In this document: piece by piece, positions 24,901 to 35,816 of the stretch | Layout: each line of letters begins with the position of its first letter | How positions within the stretch are numbered: position 1 is the stretch's first letter | Source of the DNA: Bryobacter sp. | GTDB taxonomy: Bacteria > Acidobacteriota > Terriglobia > Bryobacterales > Bryobacteraceae | Assembly (NCBI GenBank): GCA_022843625.1 | Contig: JALHNH010000001.1 | Span: 1 to 64,000 of the forward strand | DNA length: 64,000 nt | Reading direction: 5' to 3' | Notes under the pieces: model-generated | Told to the model about the DNA's origin: nothing | Databases searched by the model: none | What the model saw: only the letters and a program-made list of their open reading frames with translations | Translations under genes and position numbers: made by a program

Positions 24901-25493
24901 TTGGTGCCGACGCTGTGGCCGTCGAGAGTGGCATCCCAGGCAGCTGCCTGGCCACCGCCGAGGGAGAGGCGTTGGCCGTCACCGCGGGCTTCTGCGGCAA
25001 CGGCAACGAGGTTGAAGGGGCTGCGCATCGCGCCTCCTACTACGAGGGGGAGTTCGTCTACGAGCTTGTTCTGAACTTGAGTTGTAACTTTAGCGTTGTC
25101 GGTTTGAACGGCGGCAGCATTGGCTGTAACTTCGATTTGTTCTGAGACCTGGCCGAGCTGGAGTTGGAGCTCGAGGCGCACAGATGAAGATGCGGCGACG
25201 ATTACGCTTTGCTGGATGTAGCGCTTGAAGCCAGTGGCGGTGACGGTGATGCGGTAAGCACCCGGGCTCAAGTTGGGGGCGGAGAATTCGCCGGTGCCTG
25301 AGGTGAGGACTTTGAACGTGCCGTTGGTGTCTCGATTGACTACTACTACTTCGGCGCCTGCGAGTGCGGCTCCGGTTTGATCTGTCACTGTGCCTGCGAT
25401 TAGACCGCGTTCGCTTTGAGCGAAACTGAGTGAGGAAAAGAAAAGACTGGCCACTGCCAACCTGGCAATGTTTGTTGAGAGGCCTCTAAGCAT
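21990..25493 (-). CDS. Second Oar-like TonB-dependent receptor
   Basis: 1,167 residues. The signal peptide ends SLSFAQS. A carboxypeptidase-regulatory domain follows at about 30-115 ('GTVTDQTGAALAGAEVVVV', 'TGEFSAPNLSPGAYRITV'), then a plug ('DATLDGHSVGTNRSGD', 'AEYGQAGGGVMSFASKSGTNDIHG') and a barrel ending MQVGLKIYW. The architecture matches the receptor at 2188-5742 but the sequences differ widely, so they probably take different cargo. The divergent GH28 gene begins 70 bases from its start, which makes pectin-type oligosaccharides a possible substrate (inference). Confidence 0.85.
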   Translation of the reverse strand: MLRGLSTNIARLAVASLFFSSLSFAQSERGLIAGTVTDQTGAALAGAEVVVVNRDTNGTFKVLTSGTGEFSAPNLSPGAYRITVTATGFKRYIQQSVIVAASSSVRLELQLQLGQVSEQIEVTANAAAVQTDNAKVTTQVQNKLVDELPLVVGGAMRSPFNLVAVAAEARGDGQRLSLGGGQAAAWDATLDGHSVGTNRSGDTAEAALNTPSVEGLTEFSVDTNGFKAEYGQAGGGVMSFASKSGTNDIHGTVYNFLRNDALDARGFFAARRSVYRQNDFGGTFSGPVVIPKLYNGRNKTFFFAAFEGFRNRVGANDVILSVPTPEMYRGDFTNWVDQANRQIPIYDPGTTRPNPAGSGNIRSVFPNNQIPANRFSNTASNIAKFASAVAPNRGFAPGTSGYVRQNYLVTGGTEVTPTDKWSVKGDQLFGNNHRLSFLWNTTEFRRKPGPAGPPGLPQPLWSGQLQAWDTEAYRLTHDWTISPRMINHLSFAKNTFTKNSFSANVDKNWKDKVCIANVVDCNQNFPTINFTEFSSWGGASYNGTDQPGWGLKNDFSYIRGSHTMKFGFAYQNQNADGFGQQDIAGRADFNFLGTSVPGATAFPASGGSSFASFLLGDAHLGRTETIRNVTQRFPYYGFYAQDDFRISKKLTINYGIRYDVTMPPTNLKDEYSDFNPDRPNPGANGRPGALWFAGFGPGRENTRSLVPGWYGGIGPRIGLAYTLDSKTTIRSGYGRSFSRVTAVQGSGHFAGFIGQYQFENNSQGLQPTFKLDQGLPAYVLPPSLDPAFSNGLNVDYWQGQEATRAPENSFWTLTVQRQVSSNLVIEAGYNGSAGSHLQTGLLNMNQVPTSIFDNLVSRFGGTQALNILRADIASPLAASAGITAPYAAFTSQRLRTVAQSLRPYPQFQNIVTGVQNGDKSGHSSYHAFILKADRRMSNGITFNWNYVFSKLLTDSDTYFANGAAAMDHYNRRLEKSIGQNDQTHSLKFSTIYELPFGKGRKWLTGGFLNQALGGWRIAAIQTYASGLPIALQRNNPLPIFNGQTRPLIEGYDNWRAPIAGDSFDPNVDRFLKPANQFPAQPAAAFGNATRFNPKLRSFWNQSENVSLAKTFRVGENLRIDLRGEGFNIFNRTIFGTGSTNLNAGTFGVVQNQANDPRQMQVGLKIYW

Positions 25494-25563
25494 AATTGCA
25501 GACTTTATATGTTTTGAGTTTCAATTGCAAGAACTGGATGGCGTGTCAGTAGAATAAGAGGGC

Positions 25564-26838
25564 ATGTTGAGTACTCTTCTTTTGATCGCTGTTGTTACCG
25601 CACTGGATACGAAAGATATCCAGAGTGGCATCGATAGTGTGGCCGGAACGGGGAGGCTTTTCGTTTTGCCGGCCGGGGTTCATACCGTTGGGACGTTAAA
25701 GCTCCGGTCTGGTACTCATCTTCGATTTGCGGCTGGTGCGGTGTTGCGGATGAAGCCTATGAATGCGGATTATGCTCCTATTGAGAAACTTGGCTTTGAG
25801 CCGTTTGCAGATGTCGAGACTTCGCGATTTGAACATGCTCTATTGTTTGCCAGTGATGCCGATGGGGTGACCATCGACGGGCCGGGGAGGATTGAATGTG
25901 AACGGAGTTCTCGGGGAGGGCCGAAGCCGATCTCACTGCGGAGGTGCCGCAATATCAAGCTGGATGGCTTCACGATTGACCGGGCTCCGAATTATGCAAT
26001 TAGCCTGATCGGGTGCAGCCGGGTGGATATTGGACGAGTGACAATTACTCGAAGTCTGTCTGACGGGATTGATCTGGATAGCACGAGCGATGCGCTGATT
26101 CACGATGTGGATGTGGAATCGCACGACGATGCGATTTGCTTGAAGGCGAGTCTTTCTCTGGGTGAAAAAAAGGCCACGCGCAACATAATTATTGAGCGGG
26201 CCAAGCTCAAGACCGCCAGCGTGTTCTTTAAGCTGGGGACGGAATCTTACGGGGATTTCTCGAAGATCAGGGTGAAGGGGCTGACAATGACTGGCGGGGT
26301 AGGGAACCGGCATGGCAATCCGGGAATTGCGCTGGAGACGGTGGATGGTGGCAAGATCAGCGATGTGGTGATTGAGGACGTGAAGATGGATGGAGTTGGG
26401 ACGCCGATCTTTCTTCGAATTGGGGCGCGGAAAGAGCCGCCGGGCGAGTTGACTGGGATACGCTTGTTGCGGATTGAAGCGCGTGGTACCCGTCACGCGA
26501 GTGTGATTGCGGGATTGGTGGATGCGCCGATTCGTAATTTGAGTCTGGAAGAGATTCGTGTGGAGCCAGTGGGTAGCCCGGGGATGTTTGACGCAAAGCA
26601 GAGTGTGCAGGAAACGAGGAGTGCCTATCCGGAACCGATTCAGTTCGGGCCGATTCCCGCTTCAGCTTTTTTCTTTCGGCATGTGGCTGGGTTGCGATTG
26701 AGTGAAGTGCACTACTCGAAACCGGCAGCCTCGCCTGCCGTGTTGCTGGATCAGGTGACTGGTGGCTGGCCCACGTGTAAGCAGATCGACTCGACGCGGG
26801 GCGCTTGCGAGGGGAATTTTTCCAAGAAGAAACCCTAG
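25564..26838 (+). CDS. Glycoside hydrolase family 28 (polygalacturonase-like), secreted
   Basis: A 424-residue right-handed beta-helix protein with an N-terminal signal (MLSTLLLIAVVTA). GH28 motifs appear in order: the SDGIDLDS region, where NTDG/D occurs in the family and which carries catalytic Asp, and SHDDAICLKAS, matching the DD motif (DDCIAI/K). A following GNRHGN may correspond to the GHG motif. It would hydrolyse a uronic-acid or rhamno-type polysaccharide backbone. It is divergent from the TonB receptor, which may import its products. Confidence 0.82.
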   Translation: MLSTLLLIAVVTALDTKDIQSGIDSVAGTGRLFVLPAGVHTVGTLKLRSGTHLRFAAGAVLRMKPMNADYAPIEKLGFEPFADVETSRFEHALLFASDADGVTIDGPGRIECERSSRGGPKPISLRRCRNIKLDGFTIDRAPNYAISLIGCSRVDIGRVTITRSLSDGIDLDSTSDALIHDVDVESHDDAICLKASLSLGEKKATRNIIIERAKLKTASVFFKLGTESYGDFSKIRVKGLTMTGGVGNRHGNPGIALETVDGGKISDVVIEDVKMDGVGTPIFLRIGARKEPPGELTGIRLLRIEARGTRHASVIAGLVDAPIRNLSLEEIRVEPVGSPGMFDAKQSVQETRSAYPEPIQFGPIPASAFFFRHVAGLRLSEVHYSKPAASPAVLLDQVTGGWPTCKQIDSTRGACEGNFSKKKP

Positions 26839-26863
26839 CCAGGTAACGGACTCATGCGGCTCA

Positions 26864-28567
26864 TTATTCAATCCTAAACGCGACAATTTTCGTGTCTAGT
26901 TTACTCATGGGGGCCCTGTGACCACCTGCGGCGATGACAATGTACTCTTTACCTTCCTCGACAAAGGTCATGGGTGTGGCTCTCGCGCTGGTAGGTAGTT
27001 GCCATTGTCCCAATTGCCTGCCGGTGCGTGGATCGAAGGCACGGAGAAAGGGGCTGAATTCAGCACCGATGAAGAGTAAACCTTTGCTGCTGATGGCGGG
27101 TCCACCGAGATTAGGCCATTCGCCTAGCGGGACTTTCCAGGCAATATCGCCCGTGTCCGCTTTGATCCCGACGAGACTACCCCAGGGGGTAGCGGCGCAA
27201 GGTTTGCCGTTCGGCGAGGTGAAGAATCTGCGGCTCATGGCGAAGTCTGTGCCCTTTTGTTCTGTGGTCTCGCGGTCTGGGTGTTTGGATCGTTCTTCGC
27301 GGAAGTTGGACTTTGGGATGAGTGTGATGATTGCCGGGAGATCGTTGACTGGAGCGATGAGGATGCCATCTCTTTTGGCCCATGTGAGGCCGCCCCAATG
27401 CATTCCGCCGATGTTGCCGGGGACGACGAGTGTGCCTCGTTCACTGGGCGGAGTGAAGATGCCTTCGTTCCGCAAGTTCTTCAGAGTTTCGATGCAGGAC
27501 TGGCGGTCTTCTGTTGTCACAATGTCGCTTTCTTTTATGTGGTGACGAACGAGCGCGGCGGGTTTGAGAGGGAATGGTTGGGTGGGTGAACTGGATTCGC
27601 CGGCCACGTCGCTTTGGGGGACCTTGCGCTCTTCTACGCCGAAGATCGGTTTGCCGGTGAGGCGGTTCAGAAGAAAGAGGTGACCAGTCTTGGAGCCAAT
27701 GGCAATGGCCTTTCTGCCCTTGTGTTCATAGAGCTCAGGTGGGGAAGCGACATCGTAATCCCAGATGTCGTGATGAACGGTCTGGAAGCTCCAAACGACC
27801 TTGCCAGTCTTCCCATCGAGTGCGACGAGGCTGTTGGCGTGACGGTTATCGCCGGGACGTTTGCCGCCGTAATAGTCTGGGCTTGCGCTGCCGACTGGAA
27901 GAAAAACCAAGCCCGTGGATTCGTCGGCGACAATGCGGCTCCAGGTATTGGCTCCGCCAGCCTGGGTATTTTCGTCGAGCGGGTGGAAGGTCCAGCGTAG
28001 GGCACCTGTGTAGATATCAAATGCGCGGACTTCCCCACTCGCCATATCGAAGCGGCTGTTATCGGCGATGGCGCTGCCGGTGATTACGAGATCTCGGAAG
28101 ATGGCCGGGGGGCTGGTGATTTCGTATTCGCCGACGTATTGCGGAGCGCGCCTGAGCCCTTTGGTGAGATCGATTTCGCCTTTGTTGCCGAAGCCAGAAC
28201 AGAGTTTGCCGGTTTTAGATTCGATGCAAACGAGGCGGCCATCGACAGTGCCTGTGTAGAGTTTCTCTCTATGAAAGGTGAGGCCCCGGCTGACGAAGTC
28301 GCCATAGTTGCCTTTCGGGTTGATGTTGAGGTTGATACGCCAAAGTTCTTTGCCCGTCGTAGATTCGAGGGCAGCTATGGTGCCCCAAGGAGTGGAGATG
28401 AAGAGGCGACCTTTGGCGTAAACCGGCGTGACTTCGAGGGCTGGGGGCGAACCCCCACCGCTGGCGTTCTCCAGCGAGTCATGCGTATCGTAGATCCACG
28501 CCTGCTTTAGCTTTGGAGTCTGAGCCCAAAGCACATCGATCATGAGCAGCAATAGGAGCAGTGGCAT
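26864..28567 (-). CDS. Secreted PQQ-dependent dehydrogenase (quinoprotein glucose dehydrogenase-like)
   Basis: A 567-residue eight-bladed propeller. Signal peptide MPLLLLLLMIDVLWAQ; tryptophan-docking repeats such as 'IAALESTTGKELWRINLN' and 'LVALDGKTGKVVWSFQTVHHDIWDYDV'; and the C-terminal 'WPNLGGPAISSKGLLFIGAEFSPFLRAFDPRTGRQL' and 'IAAGGH' found in membrane-GDH-type quinoproteins. It lacks the five-helix N-terminal anchor of GdhA-type enzymes, so it is a soluble periplasmic form. It is last in the minus-strand run that starts with the DUF1592 gene, 22 bases after the S51 peptidase. Confidence 0.88.
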   Translation of the reverse strand: MPLLLLLLMIDVLWAQTPKLKQAWIYDTHDSLENASGGGSPPALEVTPVYAKGRLFISTPWGTIAALESTTGKELWRINLNINPKGNYGDFVSRGLTFHREKLYTGTVDGRLVCIESKTGKLCSGFGNKGEIDLTKGLRRAPQYVGEYEITSPPAIFRDLVITGSAIADNSRFDMASGEVRAFDIYTGALRWTFHPLDENTQAGGANTWSRIVADESTGLVFLPVGSASPDYYGGKRPGDNRHANSLVALDGKTGKVVWSFQTVHHDIWDYDVASPPELYEHKGRKAIAIGSKTGHLFLLNRLTGKPIFGVEERKVPQSDVAGESSSPTQPFPLKPAALVRHHIKESDIVTTEDRQSCIETLKNLRNEGIFTPPSERGTLVVPGNIGGMHWGGLTWAKRDGILIAPVNDLPAIITLIPKSNFREERSKHPDRETTEQKGTDFAMSRRFFTSPNGKPCAATPWGSLVGIKADTGDIAWKVPLGEWPNLGGPAISSKGLLFIGAEFSPFLRAFDPRTGRQLGQWQLPTSARATPMTFVEEGKEYIVIAAGGHRAPMSKLDTKIVAFRIE

Positions 28568-28589
28568 AGTCGGTACGGGACGAAGCTGG

Positions 28590-29393
28590 CTAGCGTTGGG
28601 AGAGCGGATTGATTCTTTGCCGTGAAAGCATGTCGAAGGCGTCGCCGGGCTGCAGGAAGTAATGGCGCTTCTCGTCTGGTTTGTATTTGCGGGCAGCGTC
28701 GTAGATGGCTACTTTGCTGACGCCGAGAACTTCAAAGCGGTCCTGCTTAACGATGATGGCTGTGCCTTCGTCGAGGCCAATGCCCAGCAAATCCGGGTGT
28801 TTGGTGATAACTTGCCAGAGGTCGTTTTCTCTATTGCGCTTGAGCAGGTGCTGATCGATTGCAGCGTGGCGGAGGTATCCAAAGCCGCGTTCGTAACCTG
28901 GGGCGATCATGGTTTCGTTACCGGTTTTGGAGCCGCGTACGAGGTATGAACCCTGAATGGTGGCTCCGGCTGAAGTGCCACCGATGACTCCGCCACGATT
29001 GAGTACGTTTTGGAATTCGCGTTCGGTTTTGGTGCCTTCGTAGCTGTCGACGATGCGCCACTGGCGGCCACCGCCGAACCAGACTGCTTTGGCTCTTTTG
29101 AGTGGCGCTACAAAGTCATCGGTATCGGCCACTTTTTTGTCTCTTGTGTGGAGAACCGTTACGTCAGTGAAGCCGGCACGCTTGAGGAAGTCTCCGGCGT
29201 TATCCTTTGGCTCTGTCTCGGAAGCGGCAGGGATGTAGACGACGGGGGAGTCCGGCCCTCCGGCCAGGGCTATGAATCGTTGCCAGATTTCGGGGCCTAT
29301 GGCTCCGCCGCCTACGATTACGAGGTTGCCCTTGTCAGGGCCGTATTGTCCTGCACTGAGGGTGATGGCGCAGAGCAGAAAGCGAAAGATCAT
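28590..29393 (-). CDS. Secreted cyanophycinase-like peptidase (S51 family)
   Basis: 267 residues with a signal peptide (MIFRFLLCAITLSAG). The S51 fold is visible: GNLVIVGGGAIGPEIWQRFIALAGG, VVYIPAAS, and the nucleophile elbow GGTSAGATIQ with the catalytic Ser, followed by the 'GLDEGTA' motif. Cyanophycinases cut beta-Asp-Arg polymer; the true substrate here may be another beta-aspartyl peptide. The start overlaps the DUF1552 stop by four bases (ATGA), so it belongs to that operon. Confidence 0.82.
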   Translation of the reverse strand: MIFRFLLCAITLSAGQYGPDKGNLVIVGGGAIGPEIWQRFIALAGGPDSPVVYIPAASETEPKDNAGDFLKRAGFTDVTVLHTRDKKVADTDDFVAPLKRAKAVWFGGGRQWRIVDSYEGTKTEREFQNVLNRGGVIGGTSAGATIQGSYLVRGSKTGNETMIAPGYERGFGYLRHAAIDQHLLKRNRENDLWQVITKHPDLLGIGLDEGTAIIVKQDRFEVLGVSKVAIYDAARKYKPDEKRHYFLQPGDAFDMLSRQRINPLSQR

Positions 29394-30760
29394 GAGAGGC
29401 CTTCGAGGGCACCGGTGCTGTCACCGAAGCTCTTCTCTTCAATGCCCATGCGATGGAGCATGGCGAGGTGGAGATTGCAGAGTGGGGTTTTCTCTGGGGC
29501 TCGAAGCCGGCGACCGGTGCGTATGGCACCTTTGCCTTTGCCGGCGAGGATGAGCGGAAGATTTTCAACTGTGTGACTGTTGCCGTCCTTGAGGGTGCCA
29601 CCGAAGAGGATCATCGAATTGTCGAGCAGTGAGGTGCCGCCTTCGTCGAGGCTCTTCATCCGATTCAAGAAGTAGGCCATTTGTTCGGTATGCCAGTTGA
29701 TGATTTTCTCGTACTGCTCACGCTGGGCGGGGATGTTGCGGTGATGGGAGAGGCCGTGGAAGCTGCCCTTGACACCATTCAAGAAACCGTAGTCTTGCGA
29801 GCTTTGCGCATCGCCAAACATGAAGGTGGAGATACGGGTGCTGTCGGTCCAGAAGGAGAGGATCATCAGGTCGAGCATGAGGCGAACGTGCTCGGCGTGA
29901 GTGTCGGGGATGCCGGGGCGCGGACGATCCAGTGGGAATTTGCCGGCATTGATCCAGCGTTTTTGCGGGCGCATGGAGGCTTCAAGGCGGCGCTCGACGG
30001 AGCGTACTGATTCGAAGTACTCGTCGAGGCGGGCCTGGTCTGAGGTGCTGCCTTTCTGGCGAAGGGACCTGGCTTGATCGAGGACGGCATCGAGGACGCT
30101 TGAGTCGTCACGCTGGAGGGACTCGATAAGTGAGTGGTGCTTAGAGTCCAGCCCTGAGACTACTTTTGCTCGCGGGTTTCGGAAGAGACGGTCGAAGGCG
30201 AGTTGCGGAATGATCTCTTTGGGGACCGGAGACTTGGGGTCTGCCCAGGAGAGGAAGGAGCCGAGAGCGCGGGGGAAGCCGCCGCCGGCTGTGTCGATAC
30301 CGGTGCGTGGGGAATCGATGCCGAGTTCGAAGCTGGGTAGGGGAGTGTTCAGGCCGATGCGCTGGGCGGCCAGTTGATCGATGGTTGTGCCGCCGGAGTC
30401 GAGGTCGCTGCCGACGGTTCGCTCTACGTAGCCGCCGGAGAGCCAGGCGGGGACTTTGGGCCAGTGGCCGTTGCGGCCGATGGTGTTTTTGTGCCAGAGA
30501 TTTTCGAGCAGTATGAAGTCGTCGCGGAGGCCTTCGAGAGGCTTGAGGTGCGGGGTGATTTCGTACTGCTTTTCGTCGTCACCGGGAGGGGTCCAATGGT
30601 CGGGGCGCACACCGTTGGGCATGAAGAGGAAGGCCATCCGGAGGGGTGGTTCTTTGAGGCGTTCTTCGGATGGGGCGGCCTTCAGGGATTCAAGCCAGGG
30701 GAGAGCAAGGCTTGCGCCAGCGCCTCTGAGGATCATGCGACGGGAAAGTTTGCGCACCAT
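29390..30760 (-). CDS. DUF1552 protein (Tat-exported)
   Basis: 456 residues. It opens with a twin-arginine-like signal (RKLSRRMILRGAGASLALPWLE). The family pattern is clear: AFLFMPNGVRPDHWTP, LLENLWHKNTIGRNGHW, a central 'FGDAQSSQDYGF', and SHHRNIPAQREQYEKIINWH before LLDNSMILFGG. DUF1552 is a formylglycine-dependent-sulfatase-like alpha/beta fold without known activity. It is almost always encoded after a DUF1592 gene, as here with a 23-base gap. Function unknown. Confidence 0.88.
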   Translation of the reverse strand: MVRKLSRRMILRGAGASLALPWLESLKAAPSEERLKEPPLRMAFLFMPNGVRPDHWTPPGDDEKQYEITPHLKPLEGLRDDFILLENLWHKNTIGRNGHWPKVPAWLSGGYVERTVGSDLDSGGTTIDQLAAQRIGLNTPLPSFELGIDSPRTGIDTAGGGFPRALGSFLSWADPKSPVPKEIIPQLAFDRLFRNPRAKVVSGLDSKHHSLIESLQRDDSSVLDAVLDQARSLRQKGSTSDQARLDEYFESVRSVERRLEASMRPQKRWINAGKFPLDRPRPGIPDTHAEHVRLMLDLMILSFWTDSTRISTFMFGDAQSSQDYGFLNGVKGSFHGLSHHRNIPAQREQYEKIINWHTEQMAYFLNRMKSLDEGGTSLLDNSMILFGGTLKDGNSHTVENLPLILAGKGKGAIRTGRRLRAPEKTPLCNLHLAMLHRMGIEEKSFGDSTGALEGLS

Positions 30761-30783
30761 AAATTGTTCCTAGACTAACAAAA

Positions 30784-33063
30784 TCACTTGTCGCCGAGAA
30801 GGCGAGTTCGTATTGGTTTGGTGGATGTCGTGGAAGACATGGAGACTGCTGTGCCTGCCTGATGATTGCGGAAGGGACTGCTTAAAACAATTTCGTGAAT
30901 GAGCAGACGGGCGCTGGCGTTGTTCTGGTTGAGCTTGTCGACGATGCGCTGGATGGTGCACTGATCGGAATCGGAGATGCCGCGGCCTAGGGCGTAGCCG
31001 AGCACTTTGCCGCTGATGTGGCGCAGGAATTCTTCTTTGCGGCTGAGAAGGATGTTGCGCAACTCAACGGGCCCGTCAAAGGATTCACCCGAGGGTAAGG
31101 TGCCCTTGGTGTCGACGGGGCCTTCTCGCAGACGGCCCATCCAGTCGAAAGTTTCGAGGCCGAAGCCGATGGGGTCCATGAGGTTGTGGCAACTGGCGCA
31201 GGCCGCATCCGCGCGATGGCGGGAGAGGATCTGGCGCATGCTGAGGCCCTTCTCTGACTTTGCTGCTGTCTCAAGGGTTGGGACGTTTGGTGGAGGCGGT
31301 GGAACTGGGGTGCCGAGCATGGTTTCGAGAACCCAGGCTCCGCGCAGGACCGGACTGGCGAGCTTGTAGTGCGATGTCATGGCGAGAACAGAAGCCATGC
31401 CAAGGACACCGCCTCTGCGGTTGTCGGGCCACTCAACTTGTTTGAATTGGTCGCCGAGTTGGGTTTTGACCTGAGTTTCCACTTGATAGAACTTGGCGAG
31501 CCTTGCCGTCATAAAGGTGTAGTTGGCGTTGATCAGCTCGAGCAGGCTGCGGCCGTTTGCGAGGATGTGCTGGAAGAGGAGCACCGGTTCTTCGCGAAGG
31601 TCAGCGGCGACCTCTGGGGTGTAGTAATGCTGGAGCTCTGTGAGCAAAGGGACGACTCTGCCGCCGACTTCCTGCGTGCCGAGCCACTGGCCAACGAAGC
31701 TGTTGGCGAAGGAGCGGGAGCGAGGGTCGTCGAGCAAACGATCGACTTGTTGCTTTAGAATTGCGGTGTCCTGGAGACGGCCTTGTGCGGCGAGTTGGAG
31801 GAGTTCCTGGTCTGGCATGGTGGACCACAAGAAGTACGAAAGTCGCGAGGCCATGTCGTATTGACCAACTGGCTGGGTGGCGGTTTGTGAATCGCGACCT
31901 TCGATGCGGAAGAGGAAACGCGGAGAGACGAGGGCTGCTTTGAGGGCCATCTTGACGGCTTCCTCGTAGGGGTCGCCTCGCTCGACTGCTCGCTGATAGA
32001 TGCTGAAAAATCGATCCACATCGGTGGAGTCGACAGGGCGTCGGTAAGCTTTGGTGAGGAAGCTGGTGAGCAGGCGGCGGGTGGCGCGGGTGGCGTCGAT
32101 CGGCGACTCGCCGGGTTCCAGGCCGAAGAGCCGGTAGTGGAGCGCACGCTTGTCCTGGGCGATGGCTTCCTGTTTTTGTTCGACCGTTAAACTGTAGAAT
32201 TCCAGCGGTTGATCGCCGGCCGTGATACGGACGGTGTGGACGCCTCGGGTAAGGGGACTCGTGGCGATGCGGGTGGTGGGGCCTCCGTTGGAATCGCGAG
32301 CATAGGAGAGCGTGGTGGGTGGGCCATCGTCCACATGCACCTGGAGCTGGAATGGGGTTTGTCTGGGCCTTTCTACTGAGACTCGCAAGTTGTAGGTGCC
32401 TTCGACGAAGATTGCTACTTCGGTTGAGAGGGTCTGCGCTGGAGTTAGCGTCCGGCCTGGTTTGACCGAGGGCAGAGGCGGGTTCATCTCTGAGGAGGGG
32501 AAGAGTTTGCTGACAGGCTGGGTGATGATGACGCGATCGAGGATCTTTTGGGCTGCTTCGAGATAACGCTCGAGAAGCATGGGAGGGATGTAGAGGGTTT
32601 CGCCGTTGGTGTCGAAGCCGTTGCCGCCGGATTCATCGGCGGGGAAGAGGTCTGCAGCAACTACGTCTACGCCGAGGAGGTCTCGAATGGTGTTGTGAAA
32701 TTCGCGACGATTGAGACGTCGGGGGGCGATGGCACCGGCGCTTTCGCCGGCGCTGCAGGCGGTCTTGCGGAGTTGTTCGTCGATCCAGGTTGAGACTCGC
32801 AGGCGGTCTGCTTCGGTGAGCTTGGATGCCATGGGCGGCATGGTGCGGTTGCGCAATTGGGTGGCGACGTCGCGCCAGAGCATTCGGCTCTGGTTGAGGT
32901 CTTCTGCGGTTTGGGCTTTAAGAAAATTGAGACGATTTTTAGGGTTGGCAGGGTTGTGACAGGCGGAGCAGTTTTGTTCGAGGACGGGCTTGAGGTCTTT
33001 GGCGAAATCGTCTGCTGAGTTGGCAGAGATTAGAGCAAAGAAAAGCGATAGAGTTGCGCGCAC
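30784..33063 (-). CDS. DUF1592-family secreted cytochrome protein
   Basis: 759 residues from a GTG start. A signal peptide (MRATLSLFFALISANSA) is followed by a c-type haem site CSACHNP (about 33-39), then the DUF1587 ('RLNRREFHNTIRDLLGVDVVAADLFPADESGGNGFD'), DUF1595, DUF1592 ('ASRLSYFLWSTMPDQELLQLA'), DUF1588 ('RGGVLGMASVLAMTSH', 'CASCHNLMDPIGFGLETFD', a second CxxCH) and DUF1585 ends. Such proteins occur in Planctomycetes, Verrucomicrobia and Acidobacteria. Their reaction is unknown. The start codon lies in the loop of a 17-bp hairpin behind acnA. Confidence 0.9.
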   Translation of the reverse strand: MRATLSLFFALISANSADDFAKDLKPVLEQNCSACHNPANPKNRLNFLKAQTAEDLNQSRMLWRDVATQLRNRTMPPMASKLTEADRLRVSTWIDEQLRKTACSAGESAGAIAPRRLNRREFHNTIRDLLGVDVVAADLFPADESGGNGFDTNGETLYIPPMLLERYLEAAQKILDRVIITQPVSKLFPSSEMNPPLPSVKPGRTLTPAQTLSTEVAIFVEGTYNLRVSVERPRQTPFQLQVHVDDGPPTTLSYARDSNGGPTTRIATSPLTRGVHTVRITAGDQPLEFYSLTVEQKQEAIAQDKRALHYRLFGLEPGESPIDATRATRRLLTSFLTKAYRRPVDSTDVDRFFSIYQRAVERGDPYEEAVKMALKAALVSPRFLFRIEGRDSQTATQPVGQYDMASRLSYFLWSTMPDQELLQLAAQGRLQDTAILKQQVDRLLDDPRSRSFANSFVGQWLGTQEVGGRVVPLLTELQHYYTPEVAADLREEPVLLFQHILANGRSLLELINANYTFMTARLAKFYQVETQVKTQLGDQFKQVEWPDNRRGGVLGMASVLAMTSHYKLASPVLRGAWVLETMLGTPVPPPPPNVPTLETAAKSEKGLSMRQILSRHRADAACASCHNLMDPIGFGLETFDWMGRLREGPVDTKGTLPSGESFDGPVELRNILLSRKEEFLRHISGKVLGYALGRGISDSDQCTIQRIVDKLNQNNASARLLIHEIVLSSPFRNHQAGTAVSMSSTTSTKPIRTRLLGDK

Positions 33064-33083
33064 ACTGCAACTCTATCGCTTTT
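33041..33083 (-). terminator. 17-bp perfect hairpin: acnA terminator with the DUF1592 start codon in its loop
   Basis: The arms AAAAGCGATAGAGTTGC (33041-33057) and GCAACTCTATCGCTTTT (33067-33083) pair without a mismatch around a nine-base loop. On the minus strand the hairpin begins eight bases after the acnA stop and is followed by CTTTGCTCT, giving a T-rich tail. The loop holds the GTG start (33063-33061) of the DUF1592 gene. The leading arm covers its ribosome-binding region, and the trailing arm encodes Ala-Thr-Leu-Ser-Leu-Phe of its signal peptide. Confidence 0.8.
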
Positions 33084-33091
33084 CGGTGAAG

Positions 33092-35749
<2,658 letters not shown>

Positions 35750-35816
35750 AGTAGGAATCTAATAGTGTATCGCGTGGACCATGAAACGGCGTTTGTCCTG
35801 CTATGCTCAATGATTC

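Noticed and set aside
25477-25486. Palindrome AGAGGCCTCT at the start of the second TonB receptor gene
   Set aside because: It is ten bases, lies in codons for the signal peptide and occurs once. A short GC-rich palindrome like this is expected by chance.
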